DNA of 64,000 nucleotides from Nitrospira sp. CR1.1. Lineage in GTDB: Bacteria; Nitrospirota; Nitrospiria; Nitrospirales; Nitrospiraceae. The notes beneath the pieces were generated by a model. That model was not told the DNA's origin. It did no database searches and saw only the letters and a list, made by a program, of their open reading frames with translations. Shown piece by piece: positions 17,489-26,573 of the stretch; positions within the stretch are counted from its first letter, which is position 1; every line of letters starts with the position of its first letter. The translations under genes were made by a program, and so were the position numbers. The DNA lies in the NCBI GenBank assembly GCA_014055465.1, contig WIAF01000003.1, forward strand, positions 1 to 64,000, read 5' to 3'.

Positions 17489-19129
17489 GTGAGCGTCCGG
17501 ACCGAACATCGACAAACGGCATATTCCCAGGAGAAGGTGTACGGCGGTTCATCCTCGAAGAAGCCGTCTCGCGGAGTATGGCGATGGGTCGTCGCCGCGT
17601 GTGCGGCCGTCATTCTTGTAGGTGGAATCGCTCTGCGCTTCATCGATGAACCGTTGCGTGCGTACGCCGAACGCGAACTGAACAGTCATATTGCCGGATA
17701 CACGTTTCGTATCGGCACGCTTGTATTCCATCCCCTCAGCCTTTCCCTTGACCTGGAGCACGTCACTGTCCTGCAGGATGCGCATCCGGACCCGCCCTTG
17801 GCGGACGTCGCGGAATGGCATACCGGCATTCACTGGCACGCGCTACTATCCGGTCGTCTGGTCAGTGATCACACCATTGTCCGGCCTGTCATCCACTTCA
17901 CCCGCCCGCAAGCGGCGCAAGAAATACAAGACGCTGCGGCGCGCCAGGAAACCTGGCAGGAATCCTTGTTCGCTGTGTATCCGTTGCACATTAACGAACT
18001 CAGCCTCAAAGACGGCGAGGTGACCTATCGGGAGACTGCCGCTTCGAAACCCGTGCGGCTGACCCATATTCAGATTAGCGCGGAGAATATCCGTAATGTG
18101 CGGTCAAAACCTCTGCAATACCCATCACGAGTGCAGTTCGAAGCCGTCGTCTTCGGTGGCGGCCGCATCCACGTCGACGGGCATGCGGATTTCTTTGCCG
18201 AACCGTCGATGGGCATCGATGCCGACATTGCGCTCCTGGACATTAACCTGGCCGACTTCCTGCCGCTCACCGCTCAGCGCCAAATCCACCTCACCCAGGG
18301 TTCATTAACGACGACAGGTCATGTGGAATTTTCCCCCGCGGCGCAAGAGGTGCGGCTCACCGCGCTGAATCTCCATGATGTGAAAGCGGACTTTGTTCAC
18401 GCGCTTCGCACAGCACAAAAAGAACAACGCACCGCTCAGCTGGTGAGCCGAACGGCGGCCAAGGCCGCCAACCATCCCACGCTTCTGCTCCGCATTGATC
18501 AAGGACACATTGAACGGAGTGAATTCGGGTTCGTGAACCAGGCCACACATCCTTCCTATCGCATGTTCATCAGCGGAACCGCGTTGGAGCTCGAGAATTG
18601 GAGCAACCAACTTACCGAAGGCACCGCACGGGTGACACTCAATGGCCTGTTCATGGGGACTGGAGCTACGACGATCACCGGGGCGTTTCGGCCGGAACTC
18701 GAGTCGCCGGACTTTGACCTCTCTGTGAAAATTGTCAAGACGAAGGTCACGACGCTGAATCAATTGCTGCGCGCATATGGGGGAATCGATGCCGCAGGCG
18801 GCCTCTTTTCTCTCTTCAGCGAGGTCAGCGTCAAACACGGGAAGGTGAAGGGATACTTAAAGCCTCTATTTAAGGATGTCACGGCGTACGATCCGCAACA
18901 GGACCGGGATAAGGGACTCCTCAACCAGATTTATGAGAAGGCTATCAATGCCTTGGCGGGGATATTGAAAAATACTCCTCGGGATGAGATCGCAACGAAA
19001 ACCGACCTGACAGGCACCGTGGGTAACCCACAAGCCAGCACCTGGGAGCTGCTGCTGACCCTCCTACAAAACGCGTTCTTCGACGCGGTTCTCCCCGGGC
19101 TTGAAGGTAAAGTACACCATGAAGATTAA
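17489..19129 (+). CDS. DUF748 (AsmA-like) protein
   Basis: A 546-residue protein. One N-terminal transmembrane helix (about residues 32-52, VVAACAAVILVGGIALRFI) precedes a long periplasmic beta-rich repeat region with AsmA/DUF748 features such as GTLVFHPLSLSLDLEHVTV, LHINELSLKDGEVTYRE and SVKHGKVKGYLKPLFKDV. AsmA-like proteins bridge the inner and outer membranes and are linked to lipid transport; this role is by family analogy. Start is GTG with a weak GAGGCA upstream, so the 5' end is less certain. The stop TAA is followed by a small zinc/winged-helix gene with its own promoter. Confidence 0.85.
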   Translation: MSVRTEHRQTAYSQEKVYGGSSSKKPSRGVWRWVVAACAAVILVGGIALRFIDEPLRAYAERELNSHIAGYTFRIGTLVFHPLSLSLDLEHVTVLQDAHPDPPLADVAEWHTGIHWHALLSGRLVSDHTIVRPVIHFTRPQAAQEIQDAAARQETWQESLFAVYPLHINELSLKDGEVTYRETAASKPVRLTHIQISAENIRNVRSKPLQYPSRVQFEAVVFGGGRIHVDGHADFFAEPSMGIDADIALLDINLADFLPLTAQRQIHLTQGSLTTTGHVEFSPAAQEVRLTALNLHDVKADFVHALRTAQKEQRTAQLVSRTAAKAANHPTLLLRIDQGHIERSEFGFVNQATHPSYRMFISGTALELENWSNQLTEGTARVTLNGLFMGTGATTITGAFRPELESPDFDLSVKIVKTKVTTLNQLLRAYGGIDAAGGLFSLFSEVSVKHGKVKGYLKPLFKDVTAYDPQQDRDKGLLNQIYEKAINALAGILKNTPRDEIATKTDLTGTVGNPQASTWELLLTLLQNAFFDAVLPGLEGKVHHED

Positions 19130-19174
19130 TGCGGGATTACCGCTTTGCTCTGCCGGCGACTCTCGGAAAATACC

Positions 19175-19219
19175 CTAGGGGAGCGCCTAGTGGCCCTCAA
19201 GGAGAATGTTTTCTATCAT
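19175..19219 (+). promoter_or_regulatory. CTAG-palindrome promoter P5 (zinc/winged-helix protein)
   Basis: CTAGG-GGAGCG-CCTAG at 19175-19190, 23 nt, TATCAT at 19214-19219. The start at 19271 follows. Confidence 0.65.
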
Positions 19220-19270
19220 ATCGATTTAGTCGACCGCCTGCAGTTCATTCCGAAAGACAGGGGGTGGGTT

Positions 19271-19729
19271 ATGAAGCCGGAGATGAAGAGATTGATCCCC
19301 ATCTGCTGCGTATGTGAAAACGTTCGAGGTGAAAACTTGTCTCCGGGTGCGGAGCCCGAATGGGGACCTCTAAAGTTGTATCTCGATACGCATCGCCTCG
19401 CGATTGGAGCCTATCGCCTCATCCACGCCTATTGCCCCGCTTGCGCTGTGCAGTTCGCCAAACTGGGAAGAACGGTCTGCCCGGCCGTCACTGAGGAATA
19501 TCATGAGACCGACAACAGTGTGACACTGACCATTCTCGATGCCTTCGACCATATGCAGCAGTGCGACCTCGATATGCTCGTGGAAGCCTGCCCGACCCTC
19601 ACCTGGAATCAGGTATTTTCAGAGGTCGACCGTCTCAGCCGTATGGGACACCTGCGCTTGAGCCATCTCGGACAGGGCCGCTACACCATCGAACGGCCGC
19701 AACCTGTTGCGGCAGGCGTCGGTTCGTAA
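19271..19729 (+). CDS. Zinc-finger protein with C-terminal winged-helix-like domain
   Basis: A 152-residue protein. The N-terminal part has CCVCENVRGE, a W-G-P-L motif and HAYCPACAVQF, the C-x-x-C...C-P-x-C tail pattern seen at the ends of many sensor kinases and diguanylate cyclases. The C-terminal 50 residues (LDMLVEACPTLTWNQVFSEV, DRLSRMGHLRLSHLG) look like a winged helix. The open frame extends upstream through promoter P5 and its -10 hexamer, so an upstream start is unlikely; the ATG at 19271 has a G-rich leader. It could be a free-standing regulator derived from a sensor output tail. Identity beyond that is not recognised. Confidence 0.6.
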   Translation: MKPEMKRLIPICCVCENVRGENLSPGAEPEWGPLKLYLDTHRLAIGAYRLIHAYCPACAVQFAKLGRTVCPAVTEEYHETDNSVTLTILDAFDHMQQCDLDMLVEACPTLTWNQVFSEVDRLSRMGHLRLSHLGQGRYTIERPQPVAAGVGS

Positions 19730-19732
19730 CCT

Positions 19733-20452
19733 TTACGCGGTTCCGGAGCGCGCATGGTTCACCGCCTGAAAACACACCTCCGCCTTCACCGGCAGGTGGT
19801 CGGAGGCGGCGAGGCTCTCGCCAGAATGATGGGCATGGATACTACGTAACGACTGAGGGGGCGACACCCAGATCCGGTCCAACGCCAAAATGGGACAGAC
19901 GGTGGGAAACGTAGGCGGAGCAGCAGGCGAACCGAACACCCTCCGCAGGACCCGAAGCGACTTTCCCCACCCTTGCCATTCGTTCAGGTCGCCCATGAGA
20001 ATCGTCAGTTCTTCCTCTGGCACCTGCAAGAACTCCAGCAACCGGGTCGCCTGCAACGGACGCTCTTTCGGCCACAGCCCTAAATGCGTCGTGACCACGT
20101 GGATGATCGCGCCCTGACACAGCATATCTGCGGCCAGGGCGCCCCGCGGCTCATGTGTCCCGACGGAAAGATCCCACCGCCTAACGTTTCTCACAGGGTA
20201 CCGTGTCAGCAAGGCATTGCCGTATGTCCCGGCCTCGGATGTCCGAACCGGTCCCCCTACCGCAATCATGCCTAATCTGACGGCAAGCCAGGTCAAAATC
20301 TGATCGGGGTCCGGGCCCGGAAACTCCACTTCCTGCAGCGCCACTATGTCCGCGTCCATCTCCTGCAGCACCCGCAGAATACGGTTCGGATCATACCGTC
20401 CGTCCCTCCCGAATCCGCGATGAATGTTGTACGAGGCGACCCGCATACGCAT
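19733..20452 (-). CDS. Endonuclease/exonuclease/phosphatase (EEP) family protein
   Basis: A 239-residue metal-dependent phosphoesterase. Motifs in order: SYNIHRG (metal-binding Asn), ALQEVE (Glu), TTHLGLWPKERPLQ (His), ILMGDLNEW (Asp/Asn), LDRIWVS, and SDHLPVKAEV (final Asp-His). These match the EEP superfamily (PF03372). The start ATG at 20452 is chosen because GGAAAGG lies nine bases upstream; TTG at 20473 is the longer alternative. It directly follows the PLD-VTT gene (stop at 20474), so the two are one unit. The pairing suggests membrane lipid or nucleic-acid turnover. Substrate unknown. Confidence 0.88.
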   Translation of the reverse strand: MRMRVASYNIHRGFGRDGRYDPNRILRVLQEMDADIVALQEVEFPGPDPDQILTWLAVRLGMIAVGGPVRTSEAGTYGNALLTRYPVRNVRRWDLSVGTHEPRGALAADMLCQGAIIHVVTTHLGLWPKERPLQATRLLEFLQVPEEELTILMGDLNEWQGWGKSLRVLRRVFGSPAAPPTFPTVCPILALDRIWVSPPQSLRSIHAHHSGESLAASDHLPVKAEVCFQAVNHARSGTA

Positions 20453-20473
20453 CCACTGCATCCTTTCCGGCAA

Positions 20474-22726
20474 TCAGGTCACGGAAATCGAGGATCGATC
20501 GGCGACCGGCGCCGCCGCGGGCCGTCCGGCCTGCATCCTTCCCGACAGGTACCACACGCCCGCCCAGGCCGCGGTCACAACCAGTCCCACCATCGCGAAG
20601 GCCTGCCAACTTGGTTCACGGACAGCATCCTCGAGACCGCCCACAAACGTCGCCATGATGGCAATCCCAGGCATCATCCCGAGCACTGTCCCCAACACAA
20701 AATTCCTCAGGGACACAGGCGAGGCTCCGGCAACCAGATTGATCACGGAGAAGGGCGCAATCGGAAGGACCCTCACCAGGAACACCGCCCAGAAACCTCG
20801 TTCGGCAATGCGCCGGCTCAGATGTTCGACGCGAGCGCCGGCCAGCCGCCGGATTCGGTAGGATCCCAACGTCCGGCCGACGGCAAACAGCGTCATCGCG
20901 CTCAGGAGTGATCCTGCCATCGCGGACATCGCGCCAAGCCATGGCCCAAACGCGAGGATCGTCAGCGCGAGGAGCGCCGTGACCGGCACCGCGAACAGGC
21001 CGCCCAGAACATACCCGCCCATGACGGTCAGCAGTCCCTGCGGGCTCCGTCCAAGCGCCTGCGCATGATGCACCAAGGCGTCAAGGTCCAGCAATTGAGC
21101 CAGTGCCGTCCACCGCCAGGCAGCCGCGAGCACGCCCATCCCTGCCAGAAGCGACAACCCCAATAACGCGCGACGCACAATCTGCATCCGTTCGCGTCTG
21201 AATCCCACGTCGGCCAGAAGGTGATCCGCAGCCATAGGGCGTTCCGGATCGATCAGCGCCTGCTCGGGGGGCATGGCCTCAGAAGAAGACGCCGTCTCAA
21301 AGCAGCCAGCGACCAGCGTACGCTCGCCCCCGCGTAAAGCATCAATGGCGCCGGCGAGAGAACCGGATTGCAGGATCTGCTGCCCGATCCTATCCGGCGC
21401 GACACCGAGATGTTCGGCAAGCAGGCCGTTGCGAAACGCCGCAATCACGGCCTGCACCGGCGCTTGGCCGCGGGCTTCGATCGCCACGTTGCATTCCGTG
21501 TCGAATCCCATGGAACGGTTCGAAACATTGGCGGAGCCAATGCAGACGAATTCATCATCAACAACGATGAGCTTGCTGTGCACAGCGACCGGAACGCCTC
21601 CCTCGTCTCCCGGGACGACCGGTGCATAGACGCGCAACCGGCCATAGTGATCGGCCAGTTCCACGTCGTGCAGGAGACGGGCGCGCAAACTGTCCATCGT
21701 CTGGCGCTCCAGCCAACCGTCGCAATGCTGACGGAGCACCAGGACGACGTCGGGACCGCCATGCTCGGACAACCGTTGTGCTAACGCGCGACCAATGGCC
21801 TGCGCGGTAAAGTATTGCGATTCGATATAAATGGACCGGCGTGCCCGTTTAATCGCACTCAGATAGGCCTGTTCAATCTCGCGTCTCTCGTTCAATTCCT
21901 CATATTGGGGCTGGGTACGCAGGAGGGCGACCGGGCACTCCAGCAAGTCGGGGCTCAGATTCGGCGGCCACAGCTCCTCGACGGAACACCTCGGCGGTGC
22001 AGAAAGGCGCCGTCTGGTCGCACGCAACCACCGGTCGCGCACGAGATCTCCCAGGGCGGCGGCGGCGTTGCCTGTGACCATCATCTGCACGTCATGAAAT
22101 GGGGCATACCCCTCACCATCGGCATCGACTCGACGGGGATTCAGCGGGAGATGAGCCCTGGTGTCCCAGCGGGATTTGCTCAAATCCAGCCCGCCGACGA
22201 AAGCAACCGCATCGTCGATCACCACCAGCTTCTGATGATGAGACGCGCCGACCGGATGATAATCATCAGTCTGATACGAAAGGCGGCGATGGCTGCGCCA
22301 CCCCGGTTCGGCAGTCGGCATCCATTGCCGCTCCAACGCGTAGATCAGGGCATAATCCCAATTGAGGACATAGACTCGGAGCCCGCGTCTGCGGCGTAGC
22401 AGCGCCACCAAAAACTCACCAAGTTTGGAGGGCAGACCCAAGGAGGGAGAGTCTTCTCGCACCAACTCGACCTGGGTATCGATGTCCCAGCCGAGGATCA
22501 TGATGGAATGCTTCGCGCGCGACGCCGTATCGCGAAACGCCCTGAAGTACGCCTCGCCGTCCACCAGAAACGCCGTTCGCTCCGCTGACTCTATCCGCCA
22601 GCAGGTTTGCCCCGGCACCAGGATCGGCGAGGGGGATACTGGTTTCTCCGGCGAAGTGCCCCCTCCTCCCTCCACGGCCGCTTCTACACTGACATGTGTC
22701 ATTGGCGTCTTCCCCGACTTCTCCAT
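20474..22726 (-). CDS. Phospholipase D-like protein fused to VTT/DedA-type membrane domain
   Basis: A 750-residue two-part protein. The N-terminal two-thirds carries two HKD motifs: HHQKLVVIDD followed by GGLDLSKSRWD, and HSKLIVVDD followed by GSANVSNRSMGFD, as in cardiolipin synthase/PLD enzymes. The C-terminal third holds five or six hydrophobic helices and the SNARE-associated VTT domain (FLVRVLPIAPFSVINLVAG). The fusion predicts membrane phospholipid remodelling. ATG at 22726 is used; an in-frame ATG at 22702 is possible because promoter P6a lies only about 15 nt from the first ATG. It is co-transcribed with the EEP gene. Confidence 0.9.
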   Translation of the reverse strand: MEKSGKTPMTHVSVEAAVEGGGGTSPEKPVSPSPILVPGQTCWRIESAERTAFLVDGEAYFRAFRDTASRAKHSIMILGWDIDTQVELVREDSPSLGLPSKLGEFLVALLRRRRGLRVYVLNWDYALIYALERQWMPTAEPGWRSHRRLSYQTDDYHPVGASHHQKLVVIDDAVAFVGGLDLSKSRWDTRAHLPLNPRRVDADGEGYAPFHDVQMMVTGNAAAALGDLVRDRWLRATRRRLSAPPRCSVEELWPPNLSPDLLECPVALLRTQPQYEELNERREIEQAYLSAIKRARRSIYIESQYFTAQAIGRALAQRLSEHGGPDVVLVLRQHCDGWLERQTMDSLRARLLHDVELADHYGRLRVYAPVVPGDEGGVPVAVHSKLIVVDDEFVCIGSANVSNRSMGFDTECNVAIEARGQAPVQAVIAAFRNGLLAEHLGVAPDRIGQQILQSGSLAGAIDALRGGERTLVAGCFETASSSEAMPPEQALIDPERPMAADHLLADVGFRRERMQIVRRALLGLSLLAGMGVLAAAWRWTALAQLLDLDALVHHAQALGRSPQGLLTVMGGYVLGGLFAVPVTALLALTILAFGPWLGAMSAMAGSLLSAMTLFAVGRTLGSYRIRRLAGARVEHLSRRIAERGFWAVFLVRVLPIAPFSVINLVAGASPVSLRNFVLGTVLGMMPGIAIMATFVGGLEDAVREPSWQAFAMVGLVVTAAWAGVWYLSGRMQAGRPAAAPVADRSSISVT

Positions 22727-22740
22727 TGCTGGTGCTGCAC

Positions 22741-22786
22741 AGCCTATCCAGTTTTTGCCGCGATACCCAGCTAGTCAGACCCCTAG
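22741..22786 (-). promoter_or_regulatory. CTAG-palindrome promoter P6a (PLD-VTT gene)
   Basis: CTAGG-GGTCTG-ACTAG on the minus strand (22786-22771), 24 nt, TAGGCT (22746-22741). It is back to back with P6b. Confidence 0.5.
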
Positions 22787-22821
22787 TCCGCTCCTGTCAT
22801 GCAACCTCTTCGAGAGGTTTC

Positions 22822-22855
22822 CCTAGTACAGGACCCATGCCGGGTACGATAGTGT
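22822..22855 (+). promoter_or_regulatory. Half-site CTAG promoter P6b (Csp-type copper gene)
   Basis: Only the right half CCTAG (22822-22826) is clear; the left arm is degenerate. After 23 nt comes TAGTGT (22850-22855), 26 nt before the start at 22881. Confidence 0.4.
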
Positions 22856-22880
22856 AATCACAAGACAGTGGGAGGGGGCA

Positions 22881-23297
22881 ATGTTAACGAGGATGGCCGC
22901 ATCGGTTCACTCAGTGGACGGGCACCGGCTCGAGTGCATTCAGGCCTGTTTGGACTGCGCGCGCATTTGCAATACGTGTGGCGACGAGATAACCGGCTTG
23001 GAAATGCCGGAGGAGGAAGTGGAGCGGCACCTGAGGATTCGCTGCATCAGGCTCTGCCGCGATTGCGCGGACATCTGCATCCTTGCGGCACAATGGATGG
23101 GACGGACCTCGGCTTGTGACGTCCGCCTCTGTGCGTTCTGCATCGAGATGCGTGAACTCTGTGCCGGAGTCTGTGAACAGCGTGCGCCGCACCAGGCCAT
23201 GTGCGGCGAGTGCGCCAAAGAATGCCGGCGCTGCGCCGAACTCTGCCACAAGATGGTGCTGGAATCCGTGCCGAGTTCGACCGGCGGAACGGCCTAA
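22881..23297 (+). CDS. Four-helix-bundle copper-storage protein (Csp/DUF326-like)
   Basis: A 138-residue cytosolic-type Csp with about 18 cysteines, mostly in C-x2-3-C spacing along predicted helices: CIQACLDCARICNTCGDE, CIRLCRDCADICILA, CDVRLCAFCIEMRELCAGVC, CGECAKECRRCAELCHKM. In Csp proteins these Cys line the core of a four-helix bundle and bind many Cu(I) ions. No signal peptide is seen, so it should act in the cytosol. GGGAGGGGG lies before the ATG. It is divergent from the PLD-VTT gene; a small secreted Pro-rich gene follows. Confidence 0.88.
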   Translation: MLTRMAASVHSVDGHRLECIQACLDCARICNTCGDEITGLEMPEEEVERHLRIRCIRLCRDCADICILAAQWMGRTSACDVRLCAFCIEMRELCAGVCEQRAPHQAMCGECAKECRRCAELCHKMVLESVPSSTGGTA

Positions 23298-23325
23298 CTG
23301 CTCCGACGGACGAGGAGGAGGGATG

Positions 23326-23631
23326 ATGAAGATCACCACTATGATAGGAGCCGGGGTGCTGGCAGTCGTCTTCATGACAGGGTGGAGCCCATTTCATCAG
23401 GAGGTTCCGGCGCCCGCCCCGAATCCGGGACCCGGCCCGACGGTGCCTCCCAAACCCAGCGATCCTATACCTACGCCTCCGACGATGCCAAAACTGTTCT
23501 CATCCACCCGGGCGGCGAACGAGAGCGTCTCCCCTACCCTGACGACGGACTTGGCTACGCACCGGCAGGAAGCCGTGTCCGGACAACTGCTGCAACTCGA
23601 GCTGAAAAAGAAGGAACCTTTGGACGGGTAA
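23326..23631 (+). CDS. Small secreted proline-rich protein
   Basis: About 101 residues. An N-terminal signal-like helix (MKITTMIGAGVLAVVFMTGW) is followed by a Pro/Gly-rich spacer (PAPAPNPGPGPTVPPKP) and a short charged tail. GAGGAGGAGG precedes two adjacent ATGs (23323, 23326). It lies 28 nt after the Csp stop and is probably co-transcribed. Exported but otherwise unrecognised; compare the Pro-rich protein at 41752. Confidence 0.6.
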   Translation: MKITTMIGAGVLAVVFMTGWSPFHQEVPAPAPNPGPGPTVPPKPSDPIPTPPTMPKLFSSTRAANESVSPTLTTDLATHRQEAVSGQLLQLELKKKEPLDG

Positions 23632-23719
23632 TGAAGACGGCCAGTGTGTTGAGCCGGCTGACCGGCAGCGAGATGGGTGGTTGTATCCGGGCGTTCGGCT
23701 GGAGCCGGTCGCCACAATC

Positions 23720-23928
23720 CTAGCAGGCTGCGGAAAAACTCGTTTTTTTGCACGCTACGCCTCGATCAGCTCACGTGGCGTGTTGGTATCAGGATAGTAC
23801 GCAGGATGCGCAACAAGGCTATCCAGCAAGGCCGCAGCGAGTGAAGCGGCGAATCGTACTCGTGTCGTACGTTGAGCCGCTGAACGAGGCGAGAACGCCG
23901 CTGGTGGACTTTTTCCGCATCCTGCTAG
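23720..23928. mobile_element. MITE-like element with CTAGCAGG termini
   Basis: A 209-bp non-coding element bounded by 22-bp terminal inverted repeats that match at 20 positions (left begins CTAGCAGGCTGCGGAAAAA, right reads CTAGCAGGATGCGGAAAAA inwards). CTAG at both tips would fit a four-base target duplication of the YTAR type used by IS5-like elements. It codes for nothing recognisable and is presumably mobilised in trans. Confidence 0.75.
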
Positions 23929-23940
23929 ATGATTCACACT

Positions 23941-24045
23941 AGTTCGTCGTGCAATCGCCGGGTCACGGTGCGAGACCGGCGCGCGGAGGCGGGAGGACCC
24001 GTGGCGTACCCGTGCAGGACGTTGAGGGGCCGAGGGGCGAGCCCG
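23941..24045. repeat. CTAG-type MITE-like repeat, partial copy 2
   Basis: The core TTCGTCGTGCAATCGCCGGG through GGGGCCGAGGGGCGA matches copies at 2319 and 44733. The left terminus is missing where the preceding MITE ends at 23928, so one element seems to have landed on the other. From 24046 to about 24390 nothing is recognised. Confidence 0.5.
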
Positions 24046-24391
24046 CCGGTTCTGTATTGCCCGCTGATTGGCGAAGAATGGGATGCCCGCGGCGGAAATC
24101 ATGCCCTGCCGCGCAAATTTTACGGCGACCTGCCCGGTGCGGTTTTTCAAGAACCGGTCGAAAGTCCGCATGCACGGTCACAGTGCCATCGCGGTCGGAC
24201 ACTTCGATGACAGGTTGCTGAGCTTCCAGGCTTACACTCGATCCGGGATACGAATTCGACAGGGGCGGCCCCGCGGAATCGGGTTCCTGGATCAGGAGAT
24301 CGATGAGTTGATCATGCACGCTCCATAAGAATATATGACATCTTCCGATCGCGTCTGCCTTATGCCATACGGCATGTTTGAGGACGGGTTA

Positions 24392-24470
24392 CTAGGAACT
24401 TCCCTGGGTTTTGCATGAGGTGCGCTAGCACTTTGCCTAGTTGTGATGCAGATGGAGACAACGATAGAGT
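24392..24470 (+). promoter_or_regulatory. Double CTAG-palindrome promoter P7/P8 (hybrid kinase 1)
   Basis: Two elements: CTAGG-AACTTC-CCTGG (24392-24407) and CTAGC-ACTTTG-CCTAG (24425-24440), centres 33 bp apart, three helical turns. TAGAGT at 24465-24470 lies 24 nt after the second. This places transcription after the GTG/ATG at 24443-24446 and favours the ATG at 24524 as start. Confidence 0.6.
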
Positions 24471-24523
24471 CGCCGTTAGAAGCAGACTTTTGTGTCTCCA
24501 CGCCTGCAATCAGGAACCTATAT

Positions 24524-26512
24524 ATGCCCAACCATATGCCAGACCCTGGCGACATCACCCCGTCCATTCCCCAATCCGGGTTTCCGCTGGATTTCATGCT
24601 GGCGCACCTGGCAGCCATCGTGGAATGTTCCGACGATGCCATCATTTCCAAGGATCTCAACGGGACGATCACCAGTTGGAACAGAGGCGCCCAACACCTG
24701 TTCGGTTATGCGGCCCCTGAAATGATCGGGCAACCAGTGAAGCGCCTGATCCCGGAAGACCGATTGAACGAAGAGCCGCGCATTCTGGAACGACTTCGCA
24801 TGGGGGAGCGCATCGATCATTATGAAACCGTGCGGCGACGCAAAGACGGGACCTTGATCGAGATCTCGCTTTCCGTATCGCCGATCAAGAATCAGGAAGG
24901 GCGGATCGTCGGGGCGTCGAAAATCGCGCGGGGGATATCTGATCTGAAACAGGGTGAACGGAACCTGGCCAATCTGCTGGAGACTCTGCCGGCCGCCGTC
25001 TATACCACCGATGCCGAAGGCCGGATTACCCGGTATAACCAGGCGGCCCTCGATCTCTGGGGCCGCCAGCCGCCCCTCGGGGTCTCCCGCTGGTCCGGCT
25101 CCTGGCGCCAATACTGGACCGACGGACGACTCATGCCGGCGTCGGAATGTCCCTTGGCGCAATCGCTCGCACTCAATCGCCCGATCCGCGGCCTGGAGAC
25201 CATCATCGAACGGCCGGACGGCGCCCGCCTCCCGGTCGCCTCTCACACCGCGCTTCTTCGCAACGCGTCCGGCGCTGCGATCGGCGGAGTGGACATCCTG
25301 GTAGATCTGACCGAACAGAAACGGGCTGAACGGGAACTGCAGAATTCCGCCGCCGAACTCGAGCGGCGGATCGTCGAACGCACGGGAGAACTGCTCCTCT
25401 CGCAGGAACGCCTGCGGGCCTTGGCCTCCGACCTGACTCTGACTGAGCAACGGGAACGTCGGCATCTCGCGACTGAATTGCACGACTACCTGGCACAGCT
25501 TGTGGTGGCGAGCCGGATCCGGCTCGCGCAAGTCATTCCGACCATTCATGATGCCTCAGCCTCGGTTGCTCTGTCGAAAATCGATGAGATGCTCGATCAG
25601 GCGTTGACCTACACCCGTTCGTTGGTCGCCGAGCTGAGTCCCCATATTCTGTACCAATTCGGGCTGTCGCAGTCGCTGGTCTGGCTGGGTGAACAGATGA
25701 AGCACCATGGTCTTGACGTGGCTGTCAAAACGATGGCGCCGCCGTTCACCCTGCAGGACGATCAAGCCGTGTTGTTATTCCAGTCGGTTCGCGAACTCCT
25801 CTTTAATGTCATCAAACATGCCAAGGTCGACCGCGCCGCTGTGACCATTAATGTGGATGAAGATCGTCAAGAGTTGTGGATTTGCGTGGAAGATGAAGGA
25901 ATCGGGTTTGATGTCATGGAACCTGGCATCACGAAGAACACCAGGGCTCACTTCGGCCTACTGAGCATCAGGGAACGCATGGAGCTGCTCGGAGGCGAGT
26001 GCGATGTGTCGTCCGTCCAGGGAAGCGGCACGGCGGCCATCCTCCGGCTTCCCCTGGCATCCGTCTCCGTCCAATCTGCATTCGCGCTCACCCCGGAAGC
26101 TCCGCATGCGCCGCCGCCTTCCCCCAAAGCCTCATCGCGCAACATTTCCATACTTCTCGTGGACGATCATGCCATGGTCCGGCAGGGTCTTCGCAGCATA
26201 CTCAACGCGTACGACAATCTGACGGTGGTTGGGGAAGGAGCTGACGGCCAGGACGCCGTCATGATGGCTCGCTCGCTACATCCGGACGTCGTCATTATGG
26301 ATGTGAATCTCCCCATCATCGACGGCATCGAGGCCACGCGCATTCTCACTCAAGAACATCAATCCATCACCGTGATCGGCATTTCCGTTCGCAATGACCC
26401 GCAAGTTCAATACGCCATGACCGGGGCGGGGGCGGTCGCCTTTCTGCCCAAAGAATCCGCGGCTGATCAGCTGTACGAAGTGATCGTTCGCCATTTTCCT
26501 GTCCAAGCCTAA
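24524..26512 (+). CDS. PAS-HisKA_3 hybrid histidine kinase with C-terminal receiver (kinase 1)
   Basis: A 662-residue soluble sensor. Order: PAS1 (SDDAIISKDLNGTITSWNRG), PAS2 (residues about 140-260), coiled coil, HisKA_3 with the phosphoacceptor in ATELHDYLAQL, HATPase_c (LLFNVIKHAKV, DEGIGF), and a receiver domain with DDHAMVRQG and acceptor Asp in VVIMDVNLP. There is no DNA-binding domain, so the receiver must pass or sink phosphate. HisKA_3 kinases (NarX/DegS type) normally pair with LuxR-type regulators, of which two lie 11 kb downstream. AGGAA precedes ATG 24524; the longer frame starts at 24443, inside the promoter. Its paralogue follows directly. Confidence 0.88.
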   Translation: MPNHMPDPGDITPSIPQSGFPLDFMLAHLAAIVECSDDAIISKDLNGTITSWNRGAQHLFGYAAPEMIGQPVKRLIPEDRLNEEPRILERLRMGERIDHYETVRRRKDGTLIEISLSVSPIKNQEGRIVGASKIARGISDLKQGERNLANLLETLPAAVYTTDAEGRITRYNQAALDLWGRQPPLGVSRWSGSWRQYWTDGRLMPASECPLAQSLALNRPIRGLETIIERPDGARLPVASHTALLRNASGAAIGGVDILVDLTEQKRAERELQNSAAELERRIVERTGELLLSQERLRALASDLTLTEQRERRHLATELHDYLAQLVVASRIRLAQVIPTIHDASASVALSKIDEMLDQALTYTRSLVAELSPHILYQFGLSQSLVWLGEQMKHHGLDVAVKTMAPPFTLQDDQAVLLFQSVRELLFNVIKHAKVDRAAVTINVDEDRQELWICVEDEGIGFDVMEPGITKNTRAHFGLLSIRERMELLGGECDVSSVQGSGTAAILRLPLASVSVQSAFALTPEAPHAPPPSPKASSRNISILLVDDHAMVRQGLRSILNAYDNLTVVGEGADGQDAVMMARSLHPDVVIMDVNLPIIDGIEATRILTQEHQSITVIGISVRNDPQVQYAMTGAGAVAFLPKESAADQLYEVIVRHFPVQA

Positions 26513-26528
26513 TGAAACGAAGACCGAA

Positions 26529-26573
26529 CTAGGGGATCCCCCAGTAGCGTCTGGCTTCCGACTCGCCTATAAT
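26529..26573 (+). promoter_or_regulatory. CTAG-palindrome promoter P9 (hybrid kinase 2)
   Basis: CTAGG-GGATCC-CCCAG (26529-26544), exactly 23 nt, then a perfect TATAAT (26568-26573). It is the best -10 in the set and anchors the spacing rule. The leader to 26718 would be about 137 nt. Confidence 0.7.

Noticed and set aside
23949-24221. Plus-strand frame similar to one at 44762 (ARPARGxGRTRGV)
   Set aside because: The similarity is explained by shared MITE core DNA; no binding sites and different ends.
23963-24319. Minus-strand frame with an Hsp20-like scrap (VIEVSDRDGTVTVHADF)
   Set aside because: The similarity is confined to one short stretch; the rest is the antisense of a repeat core. 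Not enough to call even a relic.
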